Part shown: positions 35,204 to 43,836 of the stretch, piece by piece
How the letters are laid out: each line of letters begins with the position of its first letter
Position numbering within the stretch: position 1 is the stretch's first letter
Source of the DNA: Defluviitaleaceae bacterium
Lineage (GTDB): Bacteria > Bacillota > Clostridia > Lachnospirales > WQUN01
Length of the DNA: 51,795 nt
Reading direction: 5' to 3'
NCBI GenBank assembly: GCA_009780585.1
Contig: WQZS01000023.1
Location: forward strand, 1 to 51,795
Made by a program: the position numbers and the translations under genes
Notes under the pieces: generated by a model
Database searches by the model: none
What the model was told of the DNA's origin: nothing
What the model saw: the letters and a program-made list of their open reading frames with translations, nothing else

Positions 35204-35222
35204 TCGCAAGCGAGGGATGGCC

Positions 35223-38200
35223 ATGGGAATGCGAAGGACGAAAGGGATTGCCTGTGCGTTGTTTTTATGCCTTTTTATCTTGGCGGCATTGGCGGCGTGT
35301 TCGGGTAACAACGGGGTACACTACGGGCCCAGGGCATCGGAGCCCCCGTTTGCCACCTTCCGCGATGTGCCCGGTATAACGCCCGCGGAAATCGCCGCGA
35401 TAGAGGAATTGCAAAGGTCGCATGACTACTTCGAATACGGGATGATCCTTACCACGGAGGCTTTTATCGGGCTGGACGGCGAGGTCAGCGGTTATTCGGC
35501 GCTCTTGTGCGAATGGCTGACCGAATTCTTCGGGATACCCTTTGTACCGCGCGTTTTATCCCCGATTGAACTGTTCGCGCGGCTTAACAGCGGCGACCTT
35601 GATTTCTCGGGCAACTTGACGCCCACCCCGGAACGTATGCGCATGTACCACATGACCGACCCCATCGCCGAACGGCAGTACGTGACCGTGCGGGTGAAGG
35701 GCAGCCCCCCCTTCTCGGAAATTTTGCCGGAACGGCCCCTCAGATACATATTTATTGAAAACACCCCCATGATCGACTTTGTGTCGGCGGTGGCGGAACC
35801 GGGCTCCTTCGAGCCGATTTTCGCGTCCAATGACATGGAAGCGCGCCGTATGTTGCAACGCGGCGAAGCTGATGCCTATATCACGACCAGCGTGGCGGGT
35901 GTGTTTTTCGTCGAGTTTGAAGACATCGTGGTCGAGGACTTTTTCCCGCTGTTGTTTAACGCGGTTTCCATGGCGACGGCCAACCCCGCGCTTGAGCCCA
36001 TCATTTCCGTCATGCGGAGGGCGCAGGATAACGGCGTAATGCCGTACCTTAATTACCTGTACCATCGGGGTAACGACAGCTTTAGGCGGCACGCGGTCAA
36101 TTCGCTCCTTACCGACGAGGAGCGGTCATTTATATGGTACAACCCGAGCGTCCCCATCGCGGCTTTTAACGCGAGTTATCCCCTCAGCTTTTGGAACGCG
36201 CGCGAGGGGGAATGGCAGGGGATATTCTTCGACGTGATGGAGGAAGTAAGCGCGTTGACGGGGCTGCATTTCCGAATCGTTCACGACGAATACTTGGAAA
36301 GGTCCACCGCCAACCAAATGCTCGCGCGGGGGGAGGTACGCCTGATCCCCGGGGTCATATGGTCGAGGGAGCTGGATGACCGGTTCCTGTGGTCGGAGCA
36401 TTTGCTTTTGGACGACCATTTCGCGCTTATTTCAAAGTCTTATTTCCCGCAGATTACCATAAACGAAATCATACATGTATCCGTGGGCGTCGCGCGTGAT
36501 TCCCCGCACGCGCAGATGTTTAACCGCTGGTTCCCCAATCACAGGAACGTCGTGGCCTTTGACGGGATTAACGACGCCTTGGACGCGCTGACCCTCGGCC
36601 AAGTGGACGTGGTTATGTCGGAACAGCGCAGGGTATTGCAGCTTACGCATTTACAAGAACAGCCCGACTACAAGGTGAACATGGTGTTCAACGAACCCCT
36701 CGACATGCGCATCACCTTCGCCCATGACGCCGAAATGCTGCACGCCATCGTGGACAAAGCCCTGCGTATGGTTGATATTGAGGGGACCGTCCTTTCCTGG
36801 ACGCAAAGGACTTACGACTTCCGCGCGCGGATGATGGAGGCGCGGCTCCCGTGGCTGATAGGGGCAATCGTATTGGCGATGCTCATTCTCGTCCTTTCGC
36901 TGGTGTTTATCGTAAGGAACCGCAACATGGCGCGCCGCATCAACCGCCAGAAGAAATCCATTGAGGACGCCTTGGTAAAGCTGCACTTGGCGATGCGGGC
37001 CGGAAAAATATATATGTGGGATATGGAAATCGACGCAAAAAATCCCCTGGACCCCGATAACCACGCGAACTGGGACGACATCCGCCCCCTTGTCGGTTAT
37101 GACAACGAAGCGGAGTTCCCCAATAAGGTCGGCAGCCTTGTCACGGCGATGCACCCCGAGGATACGCAACGGGTTACCGGCGCTTTCATGAGCCATATCA
37201 TGGATACAAGCGGCAATACGCCTTATAACATTGAGTACCGCGTAACCAAAAAGGACGGCGGGCAAATCACCGTCCACGCTACCTGCGAAACGGTGCGCGA
37301 CGAACACGGCAATCCGCTGCGCGTGGCGGGTACGGTTATCGACATTTCGGATACAAAGGCTCTGATAAACGATTTGGAAGCCGCGAAGGCGCAATCCGAA
37401 ATGGCCAACCGCGCGAAGTCGGAATTTTTGTCCCACATCAGCCACGAAATCCGCACGCCGATGAACGCCGTATTGGGTACGGCGGAAATCCAATTGCAAA
37501 AGGAAACGCACTCGCCCGAAACCGAGGAAGCCTTCGGCACCATATACGGTTCGGGCAATCTGCTGCTGAACATCATCAACGATATCCTCGACCTGTCCAA
37601 GATCGAAGCCGGAAAGCTGGAGATCATCCCCAGGCAATACGATATACCGAGCCTGATATACGACACGATGCAGCTTAACCTTTTACGCTATGACTCCAAG
37701 CCCATCAACTTCGATTTGACCATCAGCGAACGTACGCCGCTTGATTTCTTCGGCGATGAGCTGCGTATTAAACAGATATTGAATAATATCATTTCCAACG
37801 CTTTTAAATACACCGACGGCGGCAGGATCGAGCTTTCCGTCTCCGCGGAAATTGAGGGCAAATCGATGAACCGCCCGGCCGGGACCCGCACGCCCTGCAC
37901 CTTGATCTTGCAAGTGAGCGACACGGGCCAGGGTATGACGGATGAACAAATTGAAAAGCTATTCGAGGAGTACACGCGCTTCAACTTGGACGCCAACCGC
38001 ACGATCGTGGGTACGGGCTTGGGGATGCACATTACCAAGCGGCTCGTGGACGCGATGCACGGTGAAATCATCGTCAAGAGCGAATACGGCGTGGGCTCGG
38101 TATTTATCGTACGCATCCCGCAGATGTTCATCGGTACCGCCGTATGCGGGCCGGAAATGGCCGAACAGCTATGCGTCAGCCGCTTTAGGAGTACGTTTAA

Positions 38201-39230
38201 GCCGCGGCAGTCGCAGGTGATAACCGAATACATGCCTTATGGCAGCGTTTTGATCGTGGATGACGTGGAATCGAACCTGTACGTGGCGAAGGGTATGATG
38301 CTCCCCTACGGCTTAAAGATCGAAACCGCCGTCAGCGGCTTCGAAGCTATCGACAAGGTAAAGAAGGGCAGTACGTACGACATCATCTTTATGGACCACA
38401 TGATGCCGAAGATGAACGGCCTGGAAGCGACGGAAAAGCTGCGCGAAATGGGTTATGACAAGCCGATCGTGGCTTTGACGGCCAACGCGGTTATGGGGTC
38501 TTCGGAAATGTTCTTGACCAACGGCTTCGACGGTTATATCTCGAAGCCCATCGACTTGCGCGAATTGAATAATTCGCTTAACCGCCTGATACGCGACAAA
38601 CAGCCGCCCGAGGTTATCGAGGCGGTACGACAAGAAGCGGTGCAGCGCAAAAAGGCCGCCGAATCGCCAAACGCCCTGTTGAGCGATAAAATCGTGGCGG
38701 CCACCCTGCGGGATATCGAAAGCGCGGTCATCGTATTGAAGGATATCCTAACCGCGCTTAACGCGAACAACGGGGCGGACATCGAGTTGTACACCACCAC
38801 CGTACACGGCATGAAGAGCGGGCTATTTAATATCGGGGAAAAGGAGCTGTCCGAAACCGCCTATAACCTGGAGCAACTCGGGAAGATGAACGAACCGGGC
38901 TTGATATTGACCGAAACGCCGTCCTTTATCGCCGCACTTACGGCCTTGGCGCGCAAGCTCAAACCCAACGAAGCCGCCGAAGAAGAAGATATTCCGGAGG
39001 ATATATCTGACCATGATATGGCCTTCCTGCGGGACAAATTGGACGAAATCAAAACGGCGTGCGAACGGATCAGAAAAAAAGCCGCGATGGCGGCTTTGGA
39101 TAAGTTGCGTATGAAGGCATGGCCGCGGGAGGTTAAGAATTTGCTGGACGACCTCTCCGACAATCTGCTGCTGGGTGAGTTTAAAAAAGCCGCGGCGAGT
39201 GCCGGAAATTATTTGACCCCCGGCGATTAA
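35223..39230 (+). CDS. Second giant hybrid histidine kinase, tandem paralogue
   Basis: About 1335 aa. The ATG at 35223 sits 6 nt after GAGGG; ATGs at 35217 and 35229 are alternatives. Layout as in its neighbour but with only one PAS domain: lipobox LAAC (Cys26), two SBP_bac_3 domains, TM helix (about 544-565), PAS with PAC tail, HisKA with His741 in FLSHISHEIRTPMNA, HATPase, REC with Asp1058 in IFMDHMMPKMNG and HPt with His1195 in TVHGMKSGLFNIG. The kinase-to-REC half is nearly identical to the upstream protein, while the sensor half has diverged, which points to duplication followed by ligand specialisation. Confidence 0.9.
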   Translation: MGMRRTKGIACALFLCLFILAALAACSGNNGVHYGPRASEPPFATFRDVPGITPAEIAAIEELQRSHDYFEYGMILTTEAFIGLDGEVSGYSALLCEWLTEFFGIPFVPRVLSPIELFARLNSGDLDFSGNLTPTPERMRMYHMTDPIAERQYVTVRVKGSPPFSEILPERPLRYIFIENTPMIDFVSAVAEPGSFEPIFASNDMEARRMLQRGEADAYITTSVAGVFFVEFEDIVVEDFFPLLFNAVSMATANPALEPIISVMRRAQDNGVMPYLNYLYHRGNDSFRRHAVNSLLTDEERSFIWYNPSVPIAAFNASYPLSFWNAREGEWQGIFFDVMEEVSALTGLHFRIVHDEYLERSTANQMLARGEVRLIPGVIWSRELDDRFLWSEHLLLDDHFALISKSYFPQITINEIIHVSVGVARDSPHAQMFNRWFPNHRNVVAFDGINDALDALTLGQVDVVMSEQRRVLQLTHLQEQPDYKVNMVFNEPLDMRITFAHDAEMLHAIVDKALRMVDIEGTVLSWTQRTYDFRARMMEARLPWLIGAIVLAMLILVLSLVFIVRNRNMARRINRQKKSIEDALVKLHLAMRAGKIYMWDMEIDAKNPLDPDNHANWDDIRPLVGYDNEAEFPNKVGSLVTAMHPEDTQRVTGAFMSHIMDTSGNTPYNIEYRVTKKDGGQITVHATCETVRDEHGNPLRVAGTVIDISDTKALINDLEAAKAQSEMANRAKSEFLSHISHEIRTPMNAVLGTAEIQLQKETHSPETEEAFGTIYGSGNLLLNIINDILDLSKIEAGKLEIIPRQYDIPSLIYDTMQLNLLRYDSKPINFDLTISERTPLDFFGDELRIKQILNNIISNAFKYTDGGRIELSVSAEIEGKSMNRPAGTRTPCTLILQVSDTGQGMTDEQIEKLFEEYTRFNLDANRTIVGTGLGMHITKRLVDAMHGEIIVKSEYGVGSVFIVRIPQMFIGTAVCGPEMAEQLCVSRFRSTFKPRQSQVITEYMPYGSVLIVDDVESNLYVAKGMMLPYGLKIETAVSGFEAIDKVKKGSTYDIIFMDHMMPKMNGLEATEKLREMGYDKPIVALTANAVMGSSEMFLTNGFDGYISKPIDLRELNNSLNRLIRDKQPPEVIEAVRQEAVQRKKAAESPNALLSDKIVAATLRDIESAVIVLKDILTALNANNGADIELYTTTVHGMKSGLFNIGEKELSETAYNLEQLGKMNEPGLILTETPSFIAALTALARKLKPNEAAEEEDIPEDISDHDMAFLRDKLDEIKTACERIRKKAAMAALDKLRMKAWPREVKNLLDDLSDNLLLGEFKKAAASAGNYLTPGD

Positions 39231-39259
39231 TACCCGTACAAGCGGGCGATTTTCATGGG

Positions 39260-40438
39260 TTAGTGGTTCATACCGCACATTTCCGCGGCGAAGGCTGTGT
39301 ACAGCGCCGTGCCGATGGGCAGCGCCTTTTCGTTGGCAACAAACTTCGGATGGTGGTTGACGAAGAATTCCCCCGAGTCGGGCATTACGCCCAGCCTGGC
39401 GAACAGCGTCGGCGCGATGGCTTGGTAGGCGGAAAAGTCTTCACCGCCCATCATCGCAACCATATCCCCAAGGACGATGCCGGGGACGGCTTTGGCGGCG
39501 ATTTTACCGAAGGCTTCGTTTAGTCCTTCGTCGTTTTCGATGGCGGTATATCCGCGGGTGTATACCACTTCGCGGGTTGCCCCGTACGCGGCGCATATAT
39601 GTTCGGATATTTCATTGATTTTGCGTTCGATCATGTCGCGCACGGCGGGTTTCATGGTGCGCACGGTGCCTTCGATTGACGCCGTGTCGGGGATGATGTT
39701 GGGCGCTGTACCGGCATGGAATTTACATACGGAAAGCACCGCGCGGTTTGAGGCGGCAACATTGCGCGACACGATGAAGTTCAATGCTTGCACGACCTCC
39801 GTCCCCACCAAGAGAGAATCGATACCCGCTTCGGGCTTCGCGCCGTGGGAGCCTTTGCCCTGGATATCGATACGGAAGATATCCGTGTTGGCCGACATGA
39901 TGCCGGGGGCGCATTTGACCGTACCCACCGGGTCGTTGGGGAATACATGCATCGCGTAGAACGCGTCGATGCCCAAACCGTGCAGCACACCGTCGTCGAT
40001 GATATCCTTCGCGCCCCCGGGCAGCAATTCCTCGGCGTGCTGGAAGATGAAGACGACCTTGCCGTTTAGTTTGCCTTCGTCGTTGATTTTGCAAAGCGCG
40101 TCAACCGCGCCCAGGAGTATCGCCGCGTGGAAGTCGTGCCCACAGGCGTGGAATACGCCGTCGTTTTGGGATTTACATTCGACGTCCGCTTCCTCTTGTA
40201 TGGGGAGGGCGTCGAAGTCCGCCCGCAGCGCGACGGTTTTGCCGGGTTTGTTTGAATCCAGCACCGCTACGATGCCCGTTTTGATCCGGCCGATGATTTT
40301 GACGCCGGGGTATTCCGCAAGCTGTTCGGCGATGTAGCCGCTTGTTTTTTCCTCCCGGAAGGACAGCTCCGGATATCGGTGCATGTGCCTCCGCCATTCC
40401 AGTACCTTCGCTTCATTAATTAATTTCATGTAATCCAT
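39260..40438 (-). CDS. M20-family amidohydrolase (N-acyl-amino-acid hydrolase type)
   Basis: 392 aa, cytoplasmic. Metal and catalytic motifs of M20D: HACGHDFHAAIL, FIFQHAEELLPGG (catalytic Glu pair) and MMGGEDFSAYQ. This subfamily removes acyl groups from N-acyl amino acids or related amides; the exact substrate is not readable. SD AAGGGGAAC. Convergent with the kinase at 39230; the 29-bp gap contains a short CCCG-CGGG hairpin followed by ATTTT. No partner gene is in the same operon. Confidence 0.9.
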   Translation of the reverse strand: MDYMKLINEAKVLEWRRHMHRYPELSFREEKTSGYIAEQLAEYPGVKIIGRIKTGIVAVLDSNKPGKTVALRADFDALPIQEEADVECKSQNDGVFHACGHDFHAAILLGAVDALCKINDEGKLNGKVVFIFQHAEELLPGGAKDIIDDGVLHGLGIDAFYAMHVFPNDPVGTVKCAPGIMSANTDIFRIDIQGKGSHGAKPEAGIDSLLVGTEVVQALNFIVSRNVAASNRAVLSVCKFHAGTAPNIIPDTASIEGTVRTMKPAVRDMIERKINEISEHICAAYGATREVVYTRGYTAIENDEGLNEAFGKIAAKAVPGIVLGDMVAMMGGEDFSAYQAIAPTLFARLGVMPDSGEFFVNHHPKFVANEKALPIGTALYTAFAAEMCGMNH

Positions 40439-40512
40439 TTTTTGTTCCCCTTCCTATATATTTTCATATTTATTTTATACAACTTTATACACTTAACAAA
40501 GTTTTGCTTTGT

Positions 40513-42729
40513 TTATATATTTTTCCACATATTACCGTAATTGAAGGTAATCGGTTTGACCCCCGCCAAAAACCGCACGTAATACGTCCGCGCGTTGGTA
40601 TCCAGCGATTCGATGACCCCTTCGCCGAATATTTTATGCTTCACTTCGGTACCGACGGGCAGGGGGTTATCCTTGTACGGGTTGCGGATGACCGTTTGCA
40701 AGCGGTGCTCCTCCATCAGGTGCTTGCCGATATTACCGATGCGCTTGATATGATCGTCGCCGATATCGAACAGGAAGCGCGACGGCGTTTTTACGGAGCC
40801 GCGTACGCCGACGCCTTCGCTTTCGGTCAGGTACAGGCGCTGCTTGGCGCGGGTCATGGCGACGTAGCACAGGCGGCGTTCTTCTTCGAGGGCCTTCATG
40901 CGGCGTTCCTCCAGCGCGCGGGCGGAGGGGAATACCTTTTCCGACAAGCCGACGACGAAGACCGTGTGGAACTCCAGCCCTTTTGCGATGTGGATGGTCA
41001 TGATTTTGACGGAATCCTTTTCGTCGCTTGCGTCCGAATCCTTGTTTAATGAAATCTCCCGCAGGAACAGGGGCAGCGTTAGTGTTTCGCCGTATTCCGT
41101 TTCCAACGTGACGATGGAACGCATGAGTTCGCTTACGTTGTCGAGCCTTTCCATTTCGCCGCTTTCGCGGACGTATTTTTCGTAGCCCGTTTCAACCATA
41201 ATCCCTTGAAGCAACTCCGACACCTGTTCGGTTTCGGCGCGTTCGCGCATTTTTTCAACGGTTTGTATGAACTTTGCCGCGCCCGTGCCTTTGAACACGG
41301 AGTCGCTGACGTATTTTACCAACGTATCGTACAGGCTCGCGCCTTCCGCTTCGGCGCGTTCCTGCAGGAAGGCGATTTTATTTTTGCCCATTTTACGGCG
41401 CGGGACGTTGATTATGCGCTTAAACGCCAAGTCGTCCCCGTTCGCCACCAGGCGCAGGTAGGAAAGCACATCCTTGATTTCCCGCCGTTCGTAAAAGCCC
41501 ACGCCGCCGTATACGACATAGGGGATGTTGTGTTTGAGCAGGCATTGCTCCACAAAGCGCGACACGTACGCGGAACGGTACAGGACGGCGATATCGGCGT
41601 ATTTGCCGCCGTTTGCGATATGTTCGTCGATTTTTGCGGCTATGTACGCGATTTCCTCCGCTTCCCGCTTGCCGTGGAAATGTTCGGCGGGCGCACCGCT
41701 TGGGTTATCGGTGGTTAGGCGTTTTTTTATCCGGTTTAAGTTCTTGTCGATGAGGGAGTTGGACGCGTCCAGGATTTCCGGCGTGGATCGGTAATTTTGA
41801 TTAAGGAATATCGTCCGCAGCTCCGCTTTAAGCGGCGGGATGATATGGTCGGGCCAATACGTGGGCAGCGGGTCCGCCCCCGCGAAAAAACCGCGGATAA
41901 AATCGTCGAATTCCACCAGCAGCTCCACCTTGGACGCGCGCCATTCGTAGATATTTTGGTCGGGATCGCCCACCACGAACAGGTTTTGGTGGTAATCCGT
42001 CAGCACCCGTATCAAGCGGAATTCCTTGGTGTTCGTATCCTGGAATTCGTCCACCATAACGTAGTGCAGGCGATTCTGCCATTTATTCAAGATATCCTCG
42101 TGCTTCTTAAATAGGCACACCGTAAAATTGACGATATCGAAGAAGTCCAAGCCGAAATACTTCCGTTGTTTTTCCATGTACCTAACGATGACCTTCTTCT
42201 CCATATCCGTCGCGTCGAAATCACCCACCGCCAACCGCGGGTCCACCATGTAGTCGTCGTACAGGATTTTATTCTTAAACGTACGGATCATCGTGCCGAT
42301 CATGAATTCGAAGGTGGCCGTGTCCATTTTGACACCGAGTTCCTCGTACACTTCCTCGAGGATGGCTTTTTGGTCGGCGGTGTCCAATATAATGAAGTTT
42401 TCGGGATAAAACAAACGCCCGATGTCCTCTTTGAGGACACGGACGCAGAAGGAATGGAGCGTGGAAACAAACGAGATATCGATGCCGTCGTCTAATATAC
42501 GGCGCAAGCGGTTGCGCATTTCCCGCGCGGCTTTGTTTGTGAAAGTGATGCACAGAATATTATCGGGCGCAATGCCCAGCTCCTCCACGAGATAGGCGTA
42601 CCGCGCCGTCAACGCCCGCGTTTTGCCGCTACCCGCCCCCGCGATGACGCGCACGTAGCCTTCGGTGGTGGTGACCGCTAAGCGTTGGTCGTCGTTAAGG
42701 TGTGAAAGGAGTTTTTCCGTTTCTATCAT
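40513..42729 (-). CDS. UvrD/PcrA-type 3'-5' DNA helicase
   Basis: 738 aa, from the ATG at 42729. Superfamily 1 motifs in order: AGAGSGKTRALTARYAYL (Walker A), CITFTNKAAREM, MVDEFQDTN (Walker B), LNQNYRSTPEIL, VKIMTIHIAKGLEFHTVFV and YVAMTRAKQRLYL. The last roughly 60 residues (VGTEVKHKIFGEGVIES) look like the Tudor-like RNA-polymerase-interacting tail of PcrA. It unwinds DNA in repair and plasmid or phage replication. The upstream antitoxin stop is 2 nt away, so co-transcription with the toxin-antitoxin genes is likely. Weak SD. Other UvrD-like genes may exist in the genome. Confidence 0.92.
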   Translation of the reverse strand: MIETEKLLSHLNDDQRLAVTTTEGYVRVIAGAGSGKTRALTARYAYLVEELGIAPDNILCITFTNKAAREMRNRLRRILDDGIDISFVSTLHSFCVRVLKEDIGRLFYPENFIILDTADQKAILEEVYEELGVKMDTATFEFMIGTMIRTFKNKILYDDYMVDPRLAVGDFDATDMEKKVIVRYMEKQRKYFGLDFFDIVNFTVCLFKKHEDILNKWQNRLHYVMVDEFQDTNTKEFRLIRVLTDYHQNLFVVGDPDQNIYEWRASKVELLVEFDDFIRGFFAGADPLPTYWPDHIIPPLKAELRTIFLNQNYRSTPEILDASNSLIDKNLNRIKKRLTTDNPSGAPAEHFHGKREAEEIAYIAAKIDEHIANGGKYADIAVLYRSAYVSRFVEQCLLKHNIPYVVYGGVGFYERREIKDVLSYLRLVANGDDLAFKRIINVPRRKMGKNKIAFLQERAEAEGASLYDTLVKYVSDSVFKGTGAAKFIQTVEKMRERAETEQVSELLQGIMVETGYEKYVRESGEMERLDNVSELMRSIVTLETEYGETLTLPLFLREISLNKDSDASDEKDSVKIMTIHIAKGLEFHTVFVVGLSEKVFPSARALEERRMKALEEERRLCYVAMTRAKQRLYLTESEGVGVRGSVKTPSRFLFDIGDDHIKRIGNIGKHLMEEHRLQTVIRNPYKDNPLPVGTEVKHKIFGEGVIESLDTNARTYYVRFLAGVKPITFNYGNMWKNI

Positions 42730-42731
42730 TT

Positions 42732-42929
42732 TTAGTTCCAATTTATTTCATCATGACCTACTGTTTCCCCGCGGCGAATTTCATCCCGACCTAAGCGTAT
42801 AGCCTCTACCTCGTCCGGCGTGGGCATTGTTTCGGGAATAAATTTAATCAACACTTGGTACAAAACACCTAATTCGTTTGAATTTACAACATCTATAATG
42901 TCACGCAATTGTTGTCTGGTAGCGGTCAT
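42732..42929 (-). CDS. Small antitoxin of a RelE/ParE-type toxin-antitoxin pair
   Basis: 65 aa, from ATG at 42929 behind AAAGGGG. A longer frame to 42989 overlaps the toxin gene and lacks an SD. Sequence MTATRQQLRDIIDVV with an acidic tail ending DEINWN resembles short antitoxins found with RelE-like toxins in Bacillota. It follows the toxin gene by 13 nt. It likely neutralises the toxin through its C-terminal part and may repress the pair, although no DNA-binding fold is obvious. Confidence 0.7.
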   Translation of the reverse strand: MTATRQQLRDIIDVVNSNELGVLYQVLIKFIPETMPTPDEVEAIRLGRDEIRRGETVGHDEINWN

Positions 42930-42942
42930 AATTAGACCCCTT

Positions 42943-43176
42943 TCAATTTTTATACGCGGCTCCCCTTGGGAGAACATCTGTAATTTCAATTTTTCCGTTC
43001 ATATCAAAAAGTATGCGATAATCACCAATACGAAGCCTATAAGCGTTTTTATAACCTTGCAATTTTTTTATATCACCCGATGGTAAGTTTTCTATAGCTT
43101 CCTTAATATTTTGTTTAAATGGATTGTTAATCCTGTTTATGGCTTTTGCTGCCCGTTTGGAATATGTGGGCTTCAT
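42943..43176 (-). CDS. RelE/ParE-family toxin
   Basis: 77 aa with the compact RelE fold pattern: YSKRAAKAINRINNPFKQ at the N-terminus, LPSGDIKKLQGYKNAYRLRI in the middle and GDYRILFDMNGK. Family knowledge: such toxins are mRNA interferases or gyrase poisons. Gene order toxin then antitoxin is the HigBA-like reverse order. The 43177-43218 gap upstream probably carries its promoter. Confidence 0.8.
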   Translation of the reverse strand: MKPTYSKRAAKAINRINNPFKQNIKEAIENLPSGDIKKLQGYKNAYRLRIGDYRILFDMNGKIEITDVLPRGAAYKN

Positions 43177-43218
43177 TTGTCACCGTCCTTTAACTATTGC
43201 AATTATATCATACCGATT

Positions 43219-43836
43219 CTATACGCGCTTTAATCCGCGTGCGATCGCTTTTTTAGCGTTGTCCCAATCATCGCCGTGGATGCGACAGGTTATATTTTCA
43301 ATACCCGCAAGTAATTTTAATTCCAGCTTGAAACGGTGCCGAAAAAAATCCATACCGCCATGTTCCTTTAATAAACCGTCAACCCGATCGGACCAACCCG
43401 TACCTTTTACCTTCCGCGCAAACCCGATGGCTTGGTCCGCGTCGTCACGCCGCAAATAAACGCATATGGGGTTTAAGGGCCTTAACATGTTGGTGATTGT
43501 ATTGATAAAATCCCGAATAACATCGTCCTTTGCGCTGCGGAACAATAATTCGTTAACGGGGTTTTGTAAATACCCGCTGTCGATGATTACGGTATCGGAG
43601 TTATTGAGATGTGCATTTACCCAATTACCGAGCCGTTCATATGCGATGGTTACAAAGTCCGTAATTGTTTTATATTGGTCATCCGGAATATTGTAAAAAT
43701 CCAAGGGAATCCGCTCGTCCCCCTCATTTAACAGAAGCACTTCCTCGCCGGATGCACGCAGCATTTCCGCCAGCCATTTTGAAATAGTCGTTTTACCCGT
43801 CCCCGGCAATCCTTCGACTAATATCAACTGCTTCAT
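43219..43836 (-). CDS. P-loop NTPase, small-molecule-kinase-like
   Basis: 205 aa, cytoplasmic. Walker A at the very start (LVEGLPGTGKTTISKWLAEM, residues 4-23) and a kinase-like layout with a lid region rich in Arg (YLRRDDADQAIGFARKV). It resembles AAA_33/zeta-toxin/APS-kinase type small kinases, but I cannot name a substrate. Its ATG overlaps the TGA of the ABC exporter gene (ATGA), making it the last gene of the 49323-43219 operon. Confidence 0.75.
   Translation of the reverse strand: MKQLILVEGLPGTGKTTISKWLAEMLRASGEEVLLLNEGDERIPLDFYNIPDDQYKTITDFVTIAYERLGNWVNAHLNNSDTVIIDSGYLQNPVNELLFRSAKDDVIRDFINTITNMLRPLNPICVYLRRDDADQAIGFARKVKGTGWSDRVDGLLKEHGGMDFFRHRFKLELKLLAGIENITCRIHGDDWDNAKKAIARGLKRV

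Noticed and set aside
39234..39255. Terminator between kinase 2 and the M20 gene
   Set aside because: The CCCG-CGGG hairpin has only 4 bp and a short T-run; mentioned but not called.
40495..40513. Terminator after the PcrA/UvrD gene
   Set aside because: AACAAAG-CTTTGTT is a weak 7-bp AT-rich hairpin without a T-run on the minus strand; not strong enough to call.
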